From Chloroflexota bacterium (lineage in GTDB: Bacteria > Chloroflexota > Dehalococcoidia > Lucifugimonadales > HRBIN23), in contig JACQUK010000141.1 of the NCBI GenBank assembly GCA_016210325.1, forward strand, positions 1 to 45,595: a stretch of 45,595 nt of DNA, given 5' to 3'. Of this stretch, positions 8,477 through 16,467 are shown piece after piece (positions within the stretch are counted from its first letter, which is position 1; each line of letters opens with the position of its first letter). The notes beneath the pieces were generated by a model. That model saw only the letters and a program-made list of their open reading frames with translations, did no database searches and was not told the DNA's origin. The position numbers and the translations under genes were made by a program.

Positions 8477-9397
8477 GTGCCAGAGCTAAATACGATTGAC
8501 GCAGGTATGAGCAGCGCCCACCGGGGCTCGGAGTTAGAATACGCCCGACATTTCATGCAGTGGGTCACTACGTGGCAGCCAGCGCGCATTGCCAGGCTCG
8601 ACCAAAAGTCGAACCGTGCACGGCCTGACTTTGCTTTCTACTACCAAGCAGGGCAACATTATACCTTAGAGCTGACAGCTTGGCTTACGCCGCAACTCAA
8701 AGGATTCCAGAACTTTCTGCAAGAGAAGATATCACAAGCGCTCACTGACAGGTTGCCTGGCACGTTTGCGCTGTACATCTCTTTCGGTCGACTCACCCCA
8801 GCGCAAGCTCAAACTCTTATCGCTGAAATCGAGCAGATTGCCGGTTCACAAGTTGACCAGTCGAGCTATCGGCTAAGCACAGGAGCGCTAGTCAAAGTTA
8901 GAGATGATGGACATAGACTTGTGCCCGTAATCACACTTCCTGAGATCGTCGACTTAGACGAGGGCAGCGGGATGGCCATGGTGTTGAAGGCTAAGCTCAC
9001 CAGAATACTGAACGAAGCCAAGCGAAAGTTCCGCTACTACAGGGGTATCCGCGTGCTTCTCTTGGACATATCGCAGAATGGTCTGGATATCGACTATCAC
9101 GGCGGTATTTCAGCAGAAGGACCTGGAATAATCCGTAGGTGGATTTCATCAATATTGCTCGGCCGTTCTGCAGAAATACATTACGTCTGCGTGAGCCAAG
9201 GTGTGCGGGTTTGGGAGGGAAGCAGCTTCGACAGGATGCTGACTGGTCATAGATATGAAGGCAAACCAGCACCTAACTACAGAGAGGTTTGGCGCAGGCC
9301 AGGCCTCCCTGCGATTCTTCAATCGTTTGTGCGCCCACCAGACACCACATTCGCCAACGCTGTAGCTCGGGGTTCCCAGCCGGACTTACCCTCGTGA
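8477..9397 (+). CDS. Hypothetical protein, possible nuclease fold, AT-richer than neighbours
   Basis: I do not recognise this 306-residue protein. Its codon use is visibly less GC-rich than the genes on either side, suggesting transfer. Early residues give an RPDFAFYY... LELTAW pattern, which resembles the D...ExT/K core of PD-(D/E)XK nucleases, but no full motif can be assigned. The second half alternates hydrophobic strands (IRVLLLDIS, IHYVCVSQGVRVWEG). Start choice is uncertain: GTG at 8477 follows a GGGGGGG tract, the next in-frame ATG is at 8507, and the frame is open back to a GTG at 8429. No partner gene is obvious; REP-like palindromes follow directly. Confidence 0.6.
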   Translation: MPELNTIDAGMSSAHRGSELEYARHFMQWVTTWQPARIARLDQKSNRARPDFAFYYQAGQHYTLELTAWLTPQLKGFQNFLQEKISQALTDRLPGTFALYISFGRLTPAQAQTLIAEIEQIAGSQVDQSSYRLSTGALVKVRDDGHRLVPVITLPEIVDLDEGSGMAMVLKAKLTRILNEAKRKFRYYRGIRVLLLDISQNGLDIDYHGGISAEGPGIIRRWISSILLGRSAEIHYVCVSQGVRVWEGSSFDRMLTGHRYEGKPAPNYREVWRRPGLPAILQSFVRPPDTTFANAVARGSQPDLPS

Positions 9398-9412
9398 CCT
9401 GGCACGAGCGCT

Positions 9413-9522
9413 GGGCAGGTTGGGAAACCTGCCCACAGGGGGTACACGATGTGGCCGGCAACTACATCCGGTCCCACAGAAGTCCATCCGTCAACCCTGT
9501 AGGTCGGGTTTCCTAACCCGAC
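9413..9522. repeat. REP/BIME-like pair of palindromes
   Basis: GGGCAGGTT-GGGA-AACCTGCCC (9413-9434) and GTCGGGTT-TCCT-AACCCGAC (9503-9522) are two hairpins of the same design in opposite sense. The rest of 9398-9698 holds no gene. Similar units are at 10117-10177 and 17917-17938. REP-like units of this kind spread by RAYT-type transposases in other bacteria; none is seen in this window. Confidence 0.6.
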
Positions 9523-9698
9523 GATCCGCATACTCCTGGCAGGCGGTAGGCCAGACTTCCGTCGCTACCCCAATGAAGGTCTCCCTTACCTCGTCACCAC
9601 AGTTGTCTGAAGGAGCAACGAGGTCACAACGCATCCGGGAATGGGAATTAAACGATTGCAGGCTTGAGGGCCGAAAATAGACTCGAAGGGAGCCTCCT

Positions 9699-10013
9699 AT
9701 GTCTTTTATCATGCGAAGAGTCATGTACGGTAAACCGGGTACTGCCGATCAAATTGTCCAAGTCTTGAAGGACAGCGAGCAGCTTGTTCGGCGTTATGAC
9801 GCCCGCACAAAGATGCGTATTCTGGTGGACCATATGAGCGGGCGCTCAGATAGAGTGGTCGGCGAGTTCGAGATGAATGACGTTGCGGACTTCTATGCCT
9901 TTATGGGACAGGTTATGTCCAAACCTGAAGTCGCGGCTGAATACAAAGCCCTGGAGGAAAGAGGCTTTCAGCTTGTAGATTACTCTGAAGCAGAGTGGTG
10001 GCGAGTGGTCTAG
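9699..10013 (+). CDS. Hypothetical protein, dimeric alpha/beta-barrel-like
   Basis: This is a 104-residue unknown. The order strand (FIMRRVMYGKPG), helix (ADQIVQVLKDSEQLVRRY), strand (KMRILVDHMSGRSDRVVGEFEM), helix (ADFYAFMGQVMS) and a final helix with a Trp pair resembles one half of a ferredoxin-like dimeric alpha/beta barrel (NIPSNAP/ABM-type). No catalytic residue can be named. GAAGGGAG lies 8 nt before the ATG. It stands alone between two REP-like regions. Confidence 0.6.
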   Translation: MSFIMRRVMYGKPGTADQIVQVLKDSEQLVRRYDARTKMRILVDHMSGRSDRVVGEFEMNDVADFYAFMGQVMSKPEVAAEYKALEERGFQLVDYSEAEWWRVV

Positions 10014-10116
10014 CCCATAGCTGTCCAGCTTCGGGGTTCAGGAGTGAGCGAGTTGAGCGTCGTTCTTGATGGCATGGACTGTCTTTGGTGCGTGCCCAGC
10101 AGTCCTGAGCAAGCTG

Positions 10117-10177
10117 TAGGTCGGCCTTCCTAACCAGACCGTCCGGGCGGGGGCTGGGCAGGTTGGGAAACCTGCCC
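10117..10177. repeat. REP/BIME-like pair of palindromes
   Basis: A degenerate GGTCGGCC-TTCC-TAACCAGACC unit (10119-10140) is followed by the perfect hairpin GGGCAGGTT-GGGA-AACCTGCCC (10156-10177). Arrangement and loops match the pair at 9413-9522. No gene is visible in 10014-10299. Confidence 0.55.
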
Positions 10178-10299
10178 TACTTGGATAGACGGCGCGGCCG
10201 CAGCTTCGCCCTGTCCCACACCAATGTTCTCGCCGCGTTAGCCCGGGAGCTTAATGCTATGCTATGGTGTGGTGAGAGGCCCGAGCAGAGGAAGCAGCT

Positions 10300-10524
10300 A
10301 TGGTGAGAAGGTTCCGGGTGATCTTGGAGGCCAATGAGCTGGGCGGTTACACGGTAACCGTCCCGCTGCTGCCGGGGTGCATCAGCGAGGGTGATACCAG
10401 ACAGGAAGCCCTCGACAACATCAAAGAGGCCATTGAGCTTTATATCGAAAGCCTGCTGGTTGACGGGGAGCCGGTCCCCAGCGAGGAGGCTGTTGAAGAG
10501 GCTGTGGTAGAGGTTGCCGTGTGA
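10300..10524 (+). CDS. hicB: HicB-family antitoxin
   Basis: This 74-residue protein has the HicB partial RNase H-like fold. RFRVILEANELGGYTVTVPL is followed by LPGCISEGDTRQEALDNIKE and AIELYIESL, the usual HicB helix. There is no added helix-turn-helix or ribbon-helix-helix region, so it is the short form of the antitoxin. It neutralises HicA and normally autoregulates the pair. Its stop codon overlaps the GTG of hicA (GTGA at 10521-10524), so the two are coupled. The order hicB-hicA is the reverse of the classical E. coli hicAB order. Confidence 0.85.
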   Translation: MVRRFRVILEANELGGYTVTVPLLPGCISEGDTRQEALDNIKEAIELYIESLLVDGEPVPSEEAVEEAVVEVAV

Positions 10525-10742
10525 GGCTGCCCACGGCTAGCGGCAAGCAGACTGTGGAGGCACTTCTGCGAGTTGGTTTTGAGGTACACCGCATTCGTGG
10601 AAGCCATTACATCCTCAAGCACCCCAAGACTGGGCAGAGGGTCACCGTCCCCTATCACCGTCGAGAGCTAGCTCCAAAGACGCTGCGCTCCATCCTGAAA
10701 CAGGCCGCGATAAGTCCTGAGAGGTTCTCCCAACTCCTATGA
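10521..10742 (+). CDS. hicA: HicA-family mRNA interferase toxin
   Basis: This 73-residue toxin has a double-stranded-RNA-binding-like fold. The catalytic His is H29 in RGSHYILKHP, preceded by the family pattern ALLRVGFEVHRIRGSH; the second half, RVTVPYHRRELAPKTLRSIL, is typical. It cleaves mRNA when not bound by HicB. The GTG start overlaps the hicB stop. Confidence 0.87.
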   Translation: MRLPTASGKQTVEALLRVGFEVHRIRGSHYILKHPKTGQRVTVPYHRRELAPKTLRSILKQAAISPERFSQLL

Positions 10743-10938
10743 CCGTCTCGCCGTCATTATCCTGGCTGCCACTCCCTGATACCTGGGGGGAAGCGGTCCA
10801 CCGCAGCCGGCCAACTCCGCCAGACCAAGCAACCCTCCCACTATGCCACTCCGGCCCAGGGAGCTAGAGGTCTTCTTTCTCTACCCCATTTGCCCGGCCA
10901 GGAAAGGAGGCTACAATTGTAGGGGCGAGGAGGGTAGC

Positions 10939-11511
10939 ATGGCAGAGCGCCCCGGCACCCCAGAAGAAGGCACCGTGGACCTGGGTGTATGCATTTTCCC
11001 CCACCTGGACGAGTTTCTGGTGGTTGACCTGCGTGATGAGGAGACCACAGCACCCTCGGTGAAGCTGCTGCGCGCGCAGGAAGCGCTGGACGAGGAGTTC
11101 TACCATCAGGTGGAGGCCCAGTTCTCACAGATGCTGCGAGAAAAGACGCAGCCCTTCGCCAACCTTATGTCCATGCCGCTACGCCTGGAAGGAATGATCC
11201 GCGAGGAGGGCCTGGCTGCCCTAGTACGCAAGGTCACCGGGCATGGCTTTGAAGGCCAGCGGCCCCGGGTGGCGGTCTTCCTCTTCGCCGGGGACCTGGT
11301 GCATGCCAATGCCGAGCAACTGGCCCACGCCGCGCAGCAGATGGTGGGGACAAAAGGCTCTCCGCCACTCGTCGAGCAGGTCTCCCAGCACTTGCAGCGC
11401 CTTATCAAGCAAGAGCGGAGCTTCGTTCGACAGGAAGAGAAGGACCAGTTGCGGCGCATGGTGCAGGGCCAGGCCGACGAGTTCATCAGCCTGTGGGAGA
11501 AGGATGAGTGA
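10939..11511 (+). CDS. Hypothetical helical protein
   Basis: This 190-residue protein resembles no family I can name. It is mainly helical and highly charged (a 12-residue LLRAQEALDEEF run, QVEAQFSQMLREK, QHLQRLIKQERSFVRQEEKD), with a central hydrophobic strand RVAVFLFAGDLVH. There is no signal or membrane segment, so it is probably cytoplasmic. The ATG at 10939 follows GAGGAGGG; the longer in-frame start at 10843 has no such site. Confidence 0.6.
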   Translation: MAERPGTPEEGTVDLGVCIFPHLDEFLVVDLRDEETTAPSVKLLRAQEALDEEFYHQVEAQFSQMLREKTQPFANLMSMPLRLEGMIREEGLAALVRKVTGHGFEGQRPRVAVFLFAGDLVHANAEQLAHAAQQMVGTKGSPPLVEQVSQHLQRLIKQERSFVRQEEKDQLRRMVQGQADEFISLWEKDE

Positions 11512-11616
11512 CCCGGGGCTCAGGGAGCCTGCCTGTGAGCGATTTCGCAGGAATCTCGTACCCGTGCCTATGTTGGTCAACAACTTGTTTGGGTAATGGC
11601 GCCTCACCCCCTCTGA

Positions 11617-11642
11617 CTCTCCCCCGTGCAAGCGGGGGAGAG
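11617..11642. repeat. Hairpin repeat or terminator after the hypothetical gene
   Basis: CTCTCCCCC (11617-11625) pairs with GGGGGAGAG (11634-11642) around GTGCAAGC. It has the look of the C-rich/G-rich hairpins dispersed in such genomes and could also stop transcription of the upstream gene, though no T tract follows. The rest of 11512-11820 shows no gene. Confidence 0.45.
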
Positions 11643-11820
11643 ACTTCTCCCTTCCCCCTTTTGGGGTTAGGATGGGGGCGGGCTTCTTCAATTACCCAGC
11701 TAAGTTGTCAAAGACCATAAGTCAGGGGTAGTGAAGAATCTCAGATGACCTGAGGCCCCTTGGAGAAGGTAACCACCAGCGGCGCCTCAGCAAGGCGCCG
11801 GGTCGAGAGGGAGCACAAAC

Positions 11821-12843
11821 ATGAAGGTCTATGCAGGTCTTCGCGGTGCCACGCTGGCGGAGGTGCCTGAGGAAGCCCATCGAGTGGAAGGCCTGGGGTT
11901 TGATGGCGCCACGCTGAGCGAGTTGAAGCACGATCCCTTCATGGCCTGCGCCCTGGCCATTGAGCACACCTCCCGTCTCAAGGTGGGCACCTCTATTGCC
12001 CTGGCCTTCCCTCGAAGCCCCATGACCACCGCCTACGCTGCCTGGGACCTTCAGCACTTCTCCCAGGGCCGCTTCGAGCTGGGGCTGGGCACCCAGGTCA
12101 AAGGCCACATCGAGCGGCGTTTCAGTGTGCGCTGGACACCGCCAGGGCCCCGAATGAAAGAGTATGTGCTGGCCTTGCGGGCCATCTGGGCCACCTGGCA
12201 GCAGGGGGCCCCGCTCAATTTCCGCGGCAAGGACTACTCCCTGACCCTGATGACTCCAGAGTTCAACCCCGGCCCCATCAACCACCCTCGCGTGCCCATC
12301 TTCACGGCTGCGGTGAACCCGTGGATGTGCGGCATGGGGGGCGAGGTCAGCGATGGGGTGTTGCTGCACGGGTACATGACCTGGCAGTACATCGCCGAGG
12401 TAGCCCTGCCTGCCATCGAAGCGGGCGCCAAGAAGGCCGGACGTACTCTGAAGGACCTGGAGATCGCCGGCGGCGGCTTCGTGGTCACGGCCCCGTCGCA
12501 GCAGGAGTTAGAGCGACAGTTGGAGGTAACCAGGCGCCGCATTGCTTTCTACGCCTCTACTCGGACCTACTTGCCAGTGATGGGGCTGCACGGGTGGGAG
12601 CAGGCGGCGCTGGACCTGCACCGCCTTTCGGTGGAGGGCCACTGGGAGAAGATGCCTGGGCTGGTCACAGACCAGATGCTGGACGCCTTCTGCGTCATCG
12701 GCACGTATGACGACATCGTGTCGCGCCTGCGCGCCCGCTACGGCGGCTGGGCAACACGCATCTCCTTCCCTCTCCCTCTGGACAGCACCAGCGACGACAG
12801 CCGCATTCAGGGAATCGTCAACGAAATCCACCAGATCGCCTGA
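11821..12843 (+). CDS. LLM-class F420-dependent oxidoreductase (TIGR03617-like)
   Basis: This 340-residue luciferase-like monooxygenase-fold TIM barrel is of the group that uses cofactor F420. Family positions include KVYAGLRGATLAEVPEEAHR, then LGFDGATLSELKHDPF, RLKVGTSIALAFPRSPMTTA and RFELGLGTQVKGHIERRF, the latter being the phosphate/F420 region. It is followed by HPRVPIFTAAVNP. The substrate is unknown; such enzymes oxidise alcohols or reduce activated double bonds by hydride transfer. The stop is 3 nt before the era start codon, so both are probably one transcript. Confidence 0.87.
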   Translation: MKVYAGLRGATLAEVPEEAHRVEGLGFDGATLSELKHDPFMACALAIEHTSRLKVGTSIALAFPRSPMTTAYAAWDLQHFSQGRFELGLGTQVKGHIERRFSVRWTPPGPRMKEYVLALRAIWATWQQGAPLNFRGKDYSLTLMTPEFNPGPINHPRVPIFTAAVNPWMCGMGGEVSDGVLLHGYMTWQYIAEVALPAIEAGAKKAGRTLKDLEIAGGGFVVTAPSQQELERQLEVTRRRIAFYASTRTYLPVMGLHGWEQAALDLHRLSVEGHWEKMPGLVTDQMLDAFCVIGTYDDIVSRLRARYGGWATRISFPLPLDSTSDDSRIQGIVNEIHQIA

Positions 12844-12846
12844 CTT

Positions 12847-13830
12847 GTGACTACCCAACAGGAGCACCCAGTAGCCAAGGCGGCACCGGCACGTCGAACG
12901 CCGACAGCGGAGAAAGGCGCGGCCACAAAAAGGCGGCAGCGCGCCTTTCGCTGCGGCACAGTGGCCATTGTGGGGCGGCCCAGTGTTGGGAAGTCCACCC
13001 TCCTCAACGCCTTCCTGAAGTTCAAGCTCAGCATCGTCTCCCCCAAGCCCCAGACCACACGCCACAAGCTCCTGGGCATCCTCAACGGGAAGGGCTACCA
13101 GGCCATCTTCCTGGACACCCCCGGCTTCATGGAGCGGGCCCGGGATGTCCTGGACACCCGCATGATGCGGCGCATCCTGGACGCGATGGACGAGGCGGAC
13201 CTGGTGGTCCTCCTGGCTGAGCCACGCCCTCCCGGCACTGTCGAGGAGCGCATTGCGGCTGAGTTGCGCAAGCGCCAGAAGACCGCTATCCTCGTCATCA
13301 ACAAGATTGACCGTGTAGCCAAGCCGCAGCTTCTGCCGGTGATAGAGGCGTACAGCCGTCTCTACCAGTTTGAGGAGATCATCCCCATCAGCGCCCTTCA
13401 GCAGGACGGGGTGGACGCGCTGCTGGACATGGTGGTGCAGCACCTCCCACGCGGGGAGGCTGTCTTTGGGCCTGACGACATTACCGACAGGACGGAGCGC
13501 TTCCTGGCCGCCGAGTTGGTCCGCGAGCAGGTCTTTCGCCACTACGGCAAAGAGGTGCCCTACGACGTTGCCGTGGAGCTCGAGAGCTTCCGCGAGCGCG
13601 CTGCGGAGGATGCCGGCAAGGACTACATCCAGGCCACCATCTATGTCAACCGTCCATCCCAGAAGAAGATCCTGGTGGGACGCGATGGGGAAGCCCTCAA
13701 GGCGGTGGGCACAGAAGCCCGCAAGGCCATCGAGGAGCTCGTGGGCAGGCCCGTGTTCCTGGAGCTGTGGGTGAAGGTCCGCCCTGGCTGGCGCCGCATC
13801 CCTGGGTTCCTGGAGCAACTCGGCTACTAG
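12847..13830 (+). CDS. era: GTPase Era
   Basis: Era is a GTPase that binds the 3' end of 16S rRNA during 30S assembly. Visible are G1 GRPSVGKST (residues 43-51), the G2 region TTRHK, G3 DTPGF, G4 NKID (about residue 153), G5 SALQ, and the C-terminal KH domain with VGRDGEALKAVGTEARKAIE and LELWVKVRPGWRR. At 327 residues it is longer than E. coli Era (301), because of a basic Lys/Arg/Ala-rich N-terminal tail of about 35 residues before the G domain. It starts at GTG 12847, 3 nt after the LLM oxidoreductase gene. Confidence 0.95.
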   Translation: MTTQQEHPVAKAAPARRTPTAEKGAATKRRQRAFRCGTVAIVGRPSVGKSTLLNAFLKFKLSIVSPKPQTTRHKLLGILNGKGYQAIFLDTPGFMERARDVLDTRMMRRILDAMDEADLVVLLAEPRPPGTVEERIAAELRKRQKTAILVINKIDRVAKPQLLPVIEAYSRLYQFEEIIPISALQQDGVDALLDMVVQHLPRGEAVFGPDDITDRTERFLAAELVREQVFRHYGKEVPYDVAVELESFRERAAEDAGKDYIQATIYVNRPSQKKILVGRDGEALKAVGTEARKAIEELVGRPVFLELWVKVRPGWRRIPGFLEQLGY

Positions 13831-13875
13831 ACACGTGGCCCACACCAACCCCCAGGTGGAAGTGCTCCTACCCCC

Positions 13876-13905
13876 TTGACAGCACGGAAACAAGTGTTCT
13901 ATCAT
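13876..13905 (+). promoter_or_regulatory. Promoter with embedded LexA-like (SOS) box
   Basis: TTGACA (13876-13881), an 18-nt spacer and TATCAT (13900-13905) make a strong sigma-70-type promoter. Between the two elements lies AAAC-AAGT-GTTC (13888-13899), one base from the GAAC-N4-GTTC LexA box of Gram-positive, actinobacterial and related bacteria. Its position would block polymerase. The transcript would run into 14070-15331. Confidence 0.55.
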
Positions 13906-14069
13906 TTGGCTAACGACAGTTTAGAACTAATGGTCGTTCGGAACGCGGCGGCGGACGGCGCCTGCGGAGGGGGTAGACGTCGCGAGCCGACCCAGCACAG
14001 TCCTGGGCCAGGGGATGCGCGGCACACTGGCGCTCCCTGGCCCAGTAGGACCTGGGAGGGCAAGGGACG

Positions 14070-14381
14070 ATGGCATATCCTGCAGTCCTGGAACGACGGC
14101 GTCGGGAAACAGCGGCCCAGCAACTCCCGCTCCTGGGGGCGGATGAAGCAGCGGGCTGCACGATCCCCTGCTTCGCGCCATCGCGCATCCCCAAGCTAGG
14201 CCAAGCGGTCATCTACCTGGGCAGACTTCCCGGCGGCCCGGTCACCGGCGCTTGTGGGCGCGTAGTGAGGCTGGGCCGCGCCAACGCCGTAGTCCACTTC
14301 CGGCGCCATGGCCTCTGGCACATCCCCTACTACTTCCTGGGTCTGCCCACAACCACCTCCACACCCCAGCAAGAGAACTAG
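14070..14381 (+). CDS. Small hypothetical protein, upstream partner of the radical SAM gene
   Basis: This is a 103-residue unknown. The N-terminal half is basic and Ala/Arg-rich. The second half (LGQAVIYLGRLPGGPVTGAC, then GRVVRLGRANAVVHF) looks like a small SH3-like beta barrel, ending in an aromatic stretch (WHIPYYFLGL). GGGAGGGCAAGGG precedes the ATG. It ends 14 nt before the likely start of the radical SAM gene and shares its promoter, so a role together with that enzyme is probable. An overlapping long N-terminal extension of the radical SAM frame is treated as spurious. Confidence 0.55.
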   Translation: MAYPAVLERRRRETAAQQLPLLGADEAAGCTIPCFAPSRIPKLGQAVIYLGRLPGGPVTGACGRVVRLGRANAVVHFRRHGLWHIPYYFLGLPTTTSTPQQEN

Positions 14382-14395
14382 GGAGCAGCTCTGCG

Positions 14396-15331
14396 GTGGC
14401 CACGGGGAGGGCCCAATACCATGAGGTCCAGTGCCACACCGCGCTGAACCGCGTGGCAGGCATGGGATTCCGCTGGTCCTTGAACCCGTACCAGGGCTGC
14501 GTCCACGGCTGCCACTACTGCTACGCCCGGCGGTACTACGCCTTTCTCGACCTGGACGCCGGCGACGACTTCACCGGCATCATCTTCGTCAAGGTCAACA
14601 TCCTTGATGTCCTCCGCTGCGAGCTCTCGCGGCCCTCCTGGCAGCGAGAGCGGGTAGCTGTGGGGACTGCCACCGACCCCTACCAGCCCATCGAGGGCAA
14701 GTACCGCCTGACCCGTGGCTGCCTTCAGGTCCTCTGTGAGCGGCGCACTCCGGTCAGCCTGGTGACCAAAGGCACCATGGCCCTGCGCGACGCAGACGTG
14801 CTGGCGGACCTGGCACGGCGGGCCGGCTGTACCGTCTGCTTCAGCATCACCACCCTGGACTCCGCGCTCTGGCGCAAGCTGGAGCCGGGCACGCCGTCGC
14901 CCTGGAAGCGGCTGGAGGTGATGGAACGGCTGGTCCAAGCTGGCATCACTGCGGGCGTCCTGCTGGCGCCAGTCCTCCCTGGCCTCACCGACAGCTCTCG
15001 AAACCTGGAAGAGGTGGTCCGGACGGCCGCACAGCGCGGGGCATGCTTTCTGGGTGCTAATGTCCTTAACCTCAAAGAGGGGACCAAGGAGCACTTCCTG
15101 GGCTTTCTCAAAGACGAGTACCCTGAGATGGTGGAGATGTACCAGCGTCTCTACCCGGCCGGGTTCGCACCCAAGCAGTTCCAGGAGCGTGTCCATCTCA
15201 GGGTGGCAGAGATCAAGCAAGGCTATGGGCTGCCCGACCGTGAGGCGCTAGGCCGCCAGCCCCAGCGACCCTCTCAACTGCCCCTGCTCGCCCAGTCGGG
15301 GACAGACGAAGCTGCTTCCCAATGTACCTAG
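14396..15331 (+). CDS. Radical SAM protein of the SPL/Rv2578c type
   Basis: This 311-residue radical SAM enzyme has the cluster motif C35-VHG-C39-HY-C42 (NPYQGCVHGCHYCYARRYY), VGTATDPYQPIEGKYRLTRG and the glycine-rich LVTKGTMALRDADVL strand, which are the marks of the spore photoproduct lyase-like family that includes mycobacterial Rv2578c (splB). SPL proper repairs thymine dimers; this group lacks proven chemistry but is DNA-damage induced in mycobacteria. The GTG at 14396, just after GGGAGCAG, is chosen; the frame is open upstream into the preceding small gene. A LexA-like box lies in the operon promoter. Confidence 0.82.
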   Translation: MATGRAQYHEVQCHTALNRVAGMGFRWSLNPYQGCVHGCHYCYARRYYAFLDLDAGDDFTGIIFVKVNILDVLRCELSRPSWQRERVAVGTATDPYQPIEGKYRLTRGCLQVLCERRTPVSLVTKGTMALRDADVLADLARRAGCTVCFSITTLDSALWRKLEPGTPSPWKRLEVMERLVQAGITAGVLLAPVLPGLTDSSRNLEEVVRTAAQRGACFLGANVLNLKEGTKEHFLGFLKDEYPEMVEMYQRLYPAGFAPKQFQERVHLRVAEIKQGYGLPDREALGRQPQRPSQLPLLAQSGTDEAASQCT

Positions 15332-15356
15332 CCGCCAGATCGAGGCCCCAGAACGG

Positions 15357-16355
15357 TCAGCGCCCAGGCGCCAGGGCCTTGAGGCCCTCATCTGCCATCT
15401 GAGCGGTGGTGCCGTGGACAAAGGAGATGATGGGCAAGGTGACGCCGGCGGCCCGGTAGTCCTCCAGCTTCTGGCGGCACTCCGCAGGCGTCCCTGCAAT
15501 CCCCAAATCGTCCAGCATGGCCGGCGTCACCAGCGATGCGGCCCGCTCCCGGTCCCGTGCTTGCCACGCCTTCTGGATCGCCTCAGCCTCCTCCACATAG
15601 CCGTAGCGGCGGACCAGATTGTTGTAGTAGACCCCCATGCCGCCGATGTAGTAGGCCATGTGGGCCCGCACCAGGGCCTTGGCTTGGGCACCATCGCTTG
15701 ACACCGCAGTGAAGATGTATGGTGCTAGCTCTATGACCTTCGGGCTGCGCCCCTTGCGCGCCGCTCCGGCCGCCAGCTCCTTGCGGTAGTAGTCCACGTT
15801 GCGCCGCGACGGGAGGAAGGCGATGCACCCGTCTGCCAGCTCCCCGGTCAGGCGAAGGTTCTCCGGCCCCATGGCCGCCACAAAGACGGGTAGGTCGGCC
15901 CTGGGGGGCTGAAAGGCCAGACGGAAGTTCCGCAGGTGAAAGACATTCCCCTGGTAGTCCACCCGCTGCCCGCTTAGGGCCAGTTTCACCACGTCGATGA
16001 ACTCCCGGGTGCGCTGAAGGGGGCTGCGGAAGGGCGCGCCGTGCCAGTTCTCGATCACCACCTGGCCACTGGTGCCAATGCCCAAGATGAACCGCCGCCC
16101 GGAAAGCTCGTCTAGGCTGGCAGCAGTCATGGCCACCAGGGATGGCGTCCGGCTGAAGACGTTGACGATGCCGGAGCCCAGGCGCAGACGGGACGTCTTG
16201 ACCGCCAGGACGGTCAACTGTGTGAAGAGGTCCCGCCCCCAGGACTCACCCAGCCACAGGGACTCATACCCCAGCTCCTCCGCCCGCTGGGCTAGGACCG
16301 TCAGCTCCTGGAGCCCACCCTCCGCCCCACGGGCCGTCAGACCAATCCTTTCCAT
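15357..16355 (-). CDS. LLM-class F420-dependent oxidoreductase
   Basis: This 332-residue luciferase-like TIM-barrel oxidoreductase is distinct from the one at 11821. Family features are LAQRAEELGYESLWLGESWG, LRLGSGIVNVFSRTPSLVA, ILGIGTSGQVVIENWHG and LPVFVAAMGPENLRLTGE; the C-terminus has IAGTPAECRQKLEDYRAAGV. It is predicted to transfer hydride to or from F420H2; the substrate is unknown. It converges on the radical SAM gene with only 25 bp between the stops. Confidence 0.87.
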   Translation of the reverse strand: MERIGLTARGAEGGLQELTVLAQRAEELGYESLWLGESWGRDLFTQLTVLAVKTSRLRLGSGIVNVFSRTPSLVAMTAASLDELSGRRFILGIGTSGQVVIENWHGAPFRSPLQRTREFIDVVKLALSGQRVDYQGNVFHLRNFRLAFQPPRADLPVFVAAMGPENLRLTGELADGCIAFLPSRRNVDYYRKELAAGAARKGRSPKVIELAPYIFTAVSSDGAQAKALVRAHMAYYIGGMGVYYNNLVRRYGYVEEAEAIQKAWQARDRERAASLVTPAMLDDLGIAGTPAECRQKLEDYRAAGVTLPIISFVHGTTAQMADEGLKALAPGR

Positions 16356-16467
16356 GCGCTGGACCTCCGTTCATAAATACGCTGGCTCCCAGTACCTGGG
16401 CCAGGCTGTCCTTAAGGCTCCCCTTAGTCCCTAGTGTCCGGCCACAGTGTTCCAAGGACTGCGAGAC

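Noticed and set aside
13927-13945. Second LexA box (GAAC-N8-GTTC)
   Set aside because: The spacing is wrong for LexA; only the box between -35 and -10 is retained.
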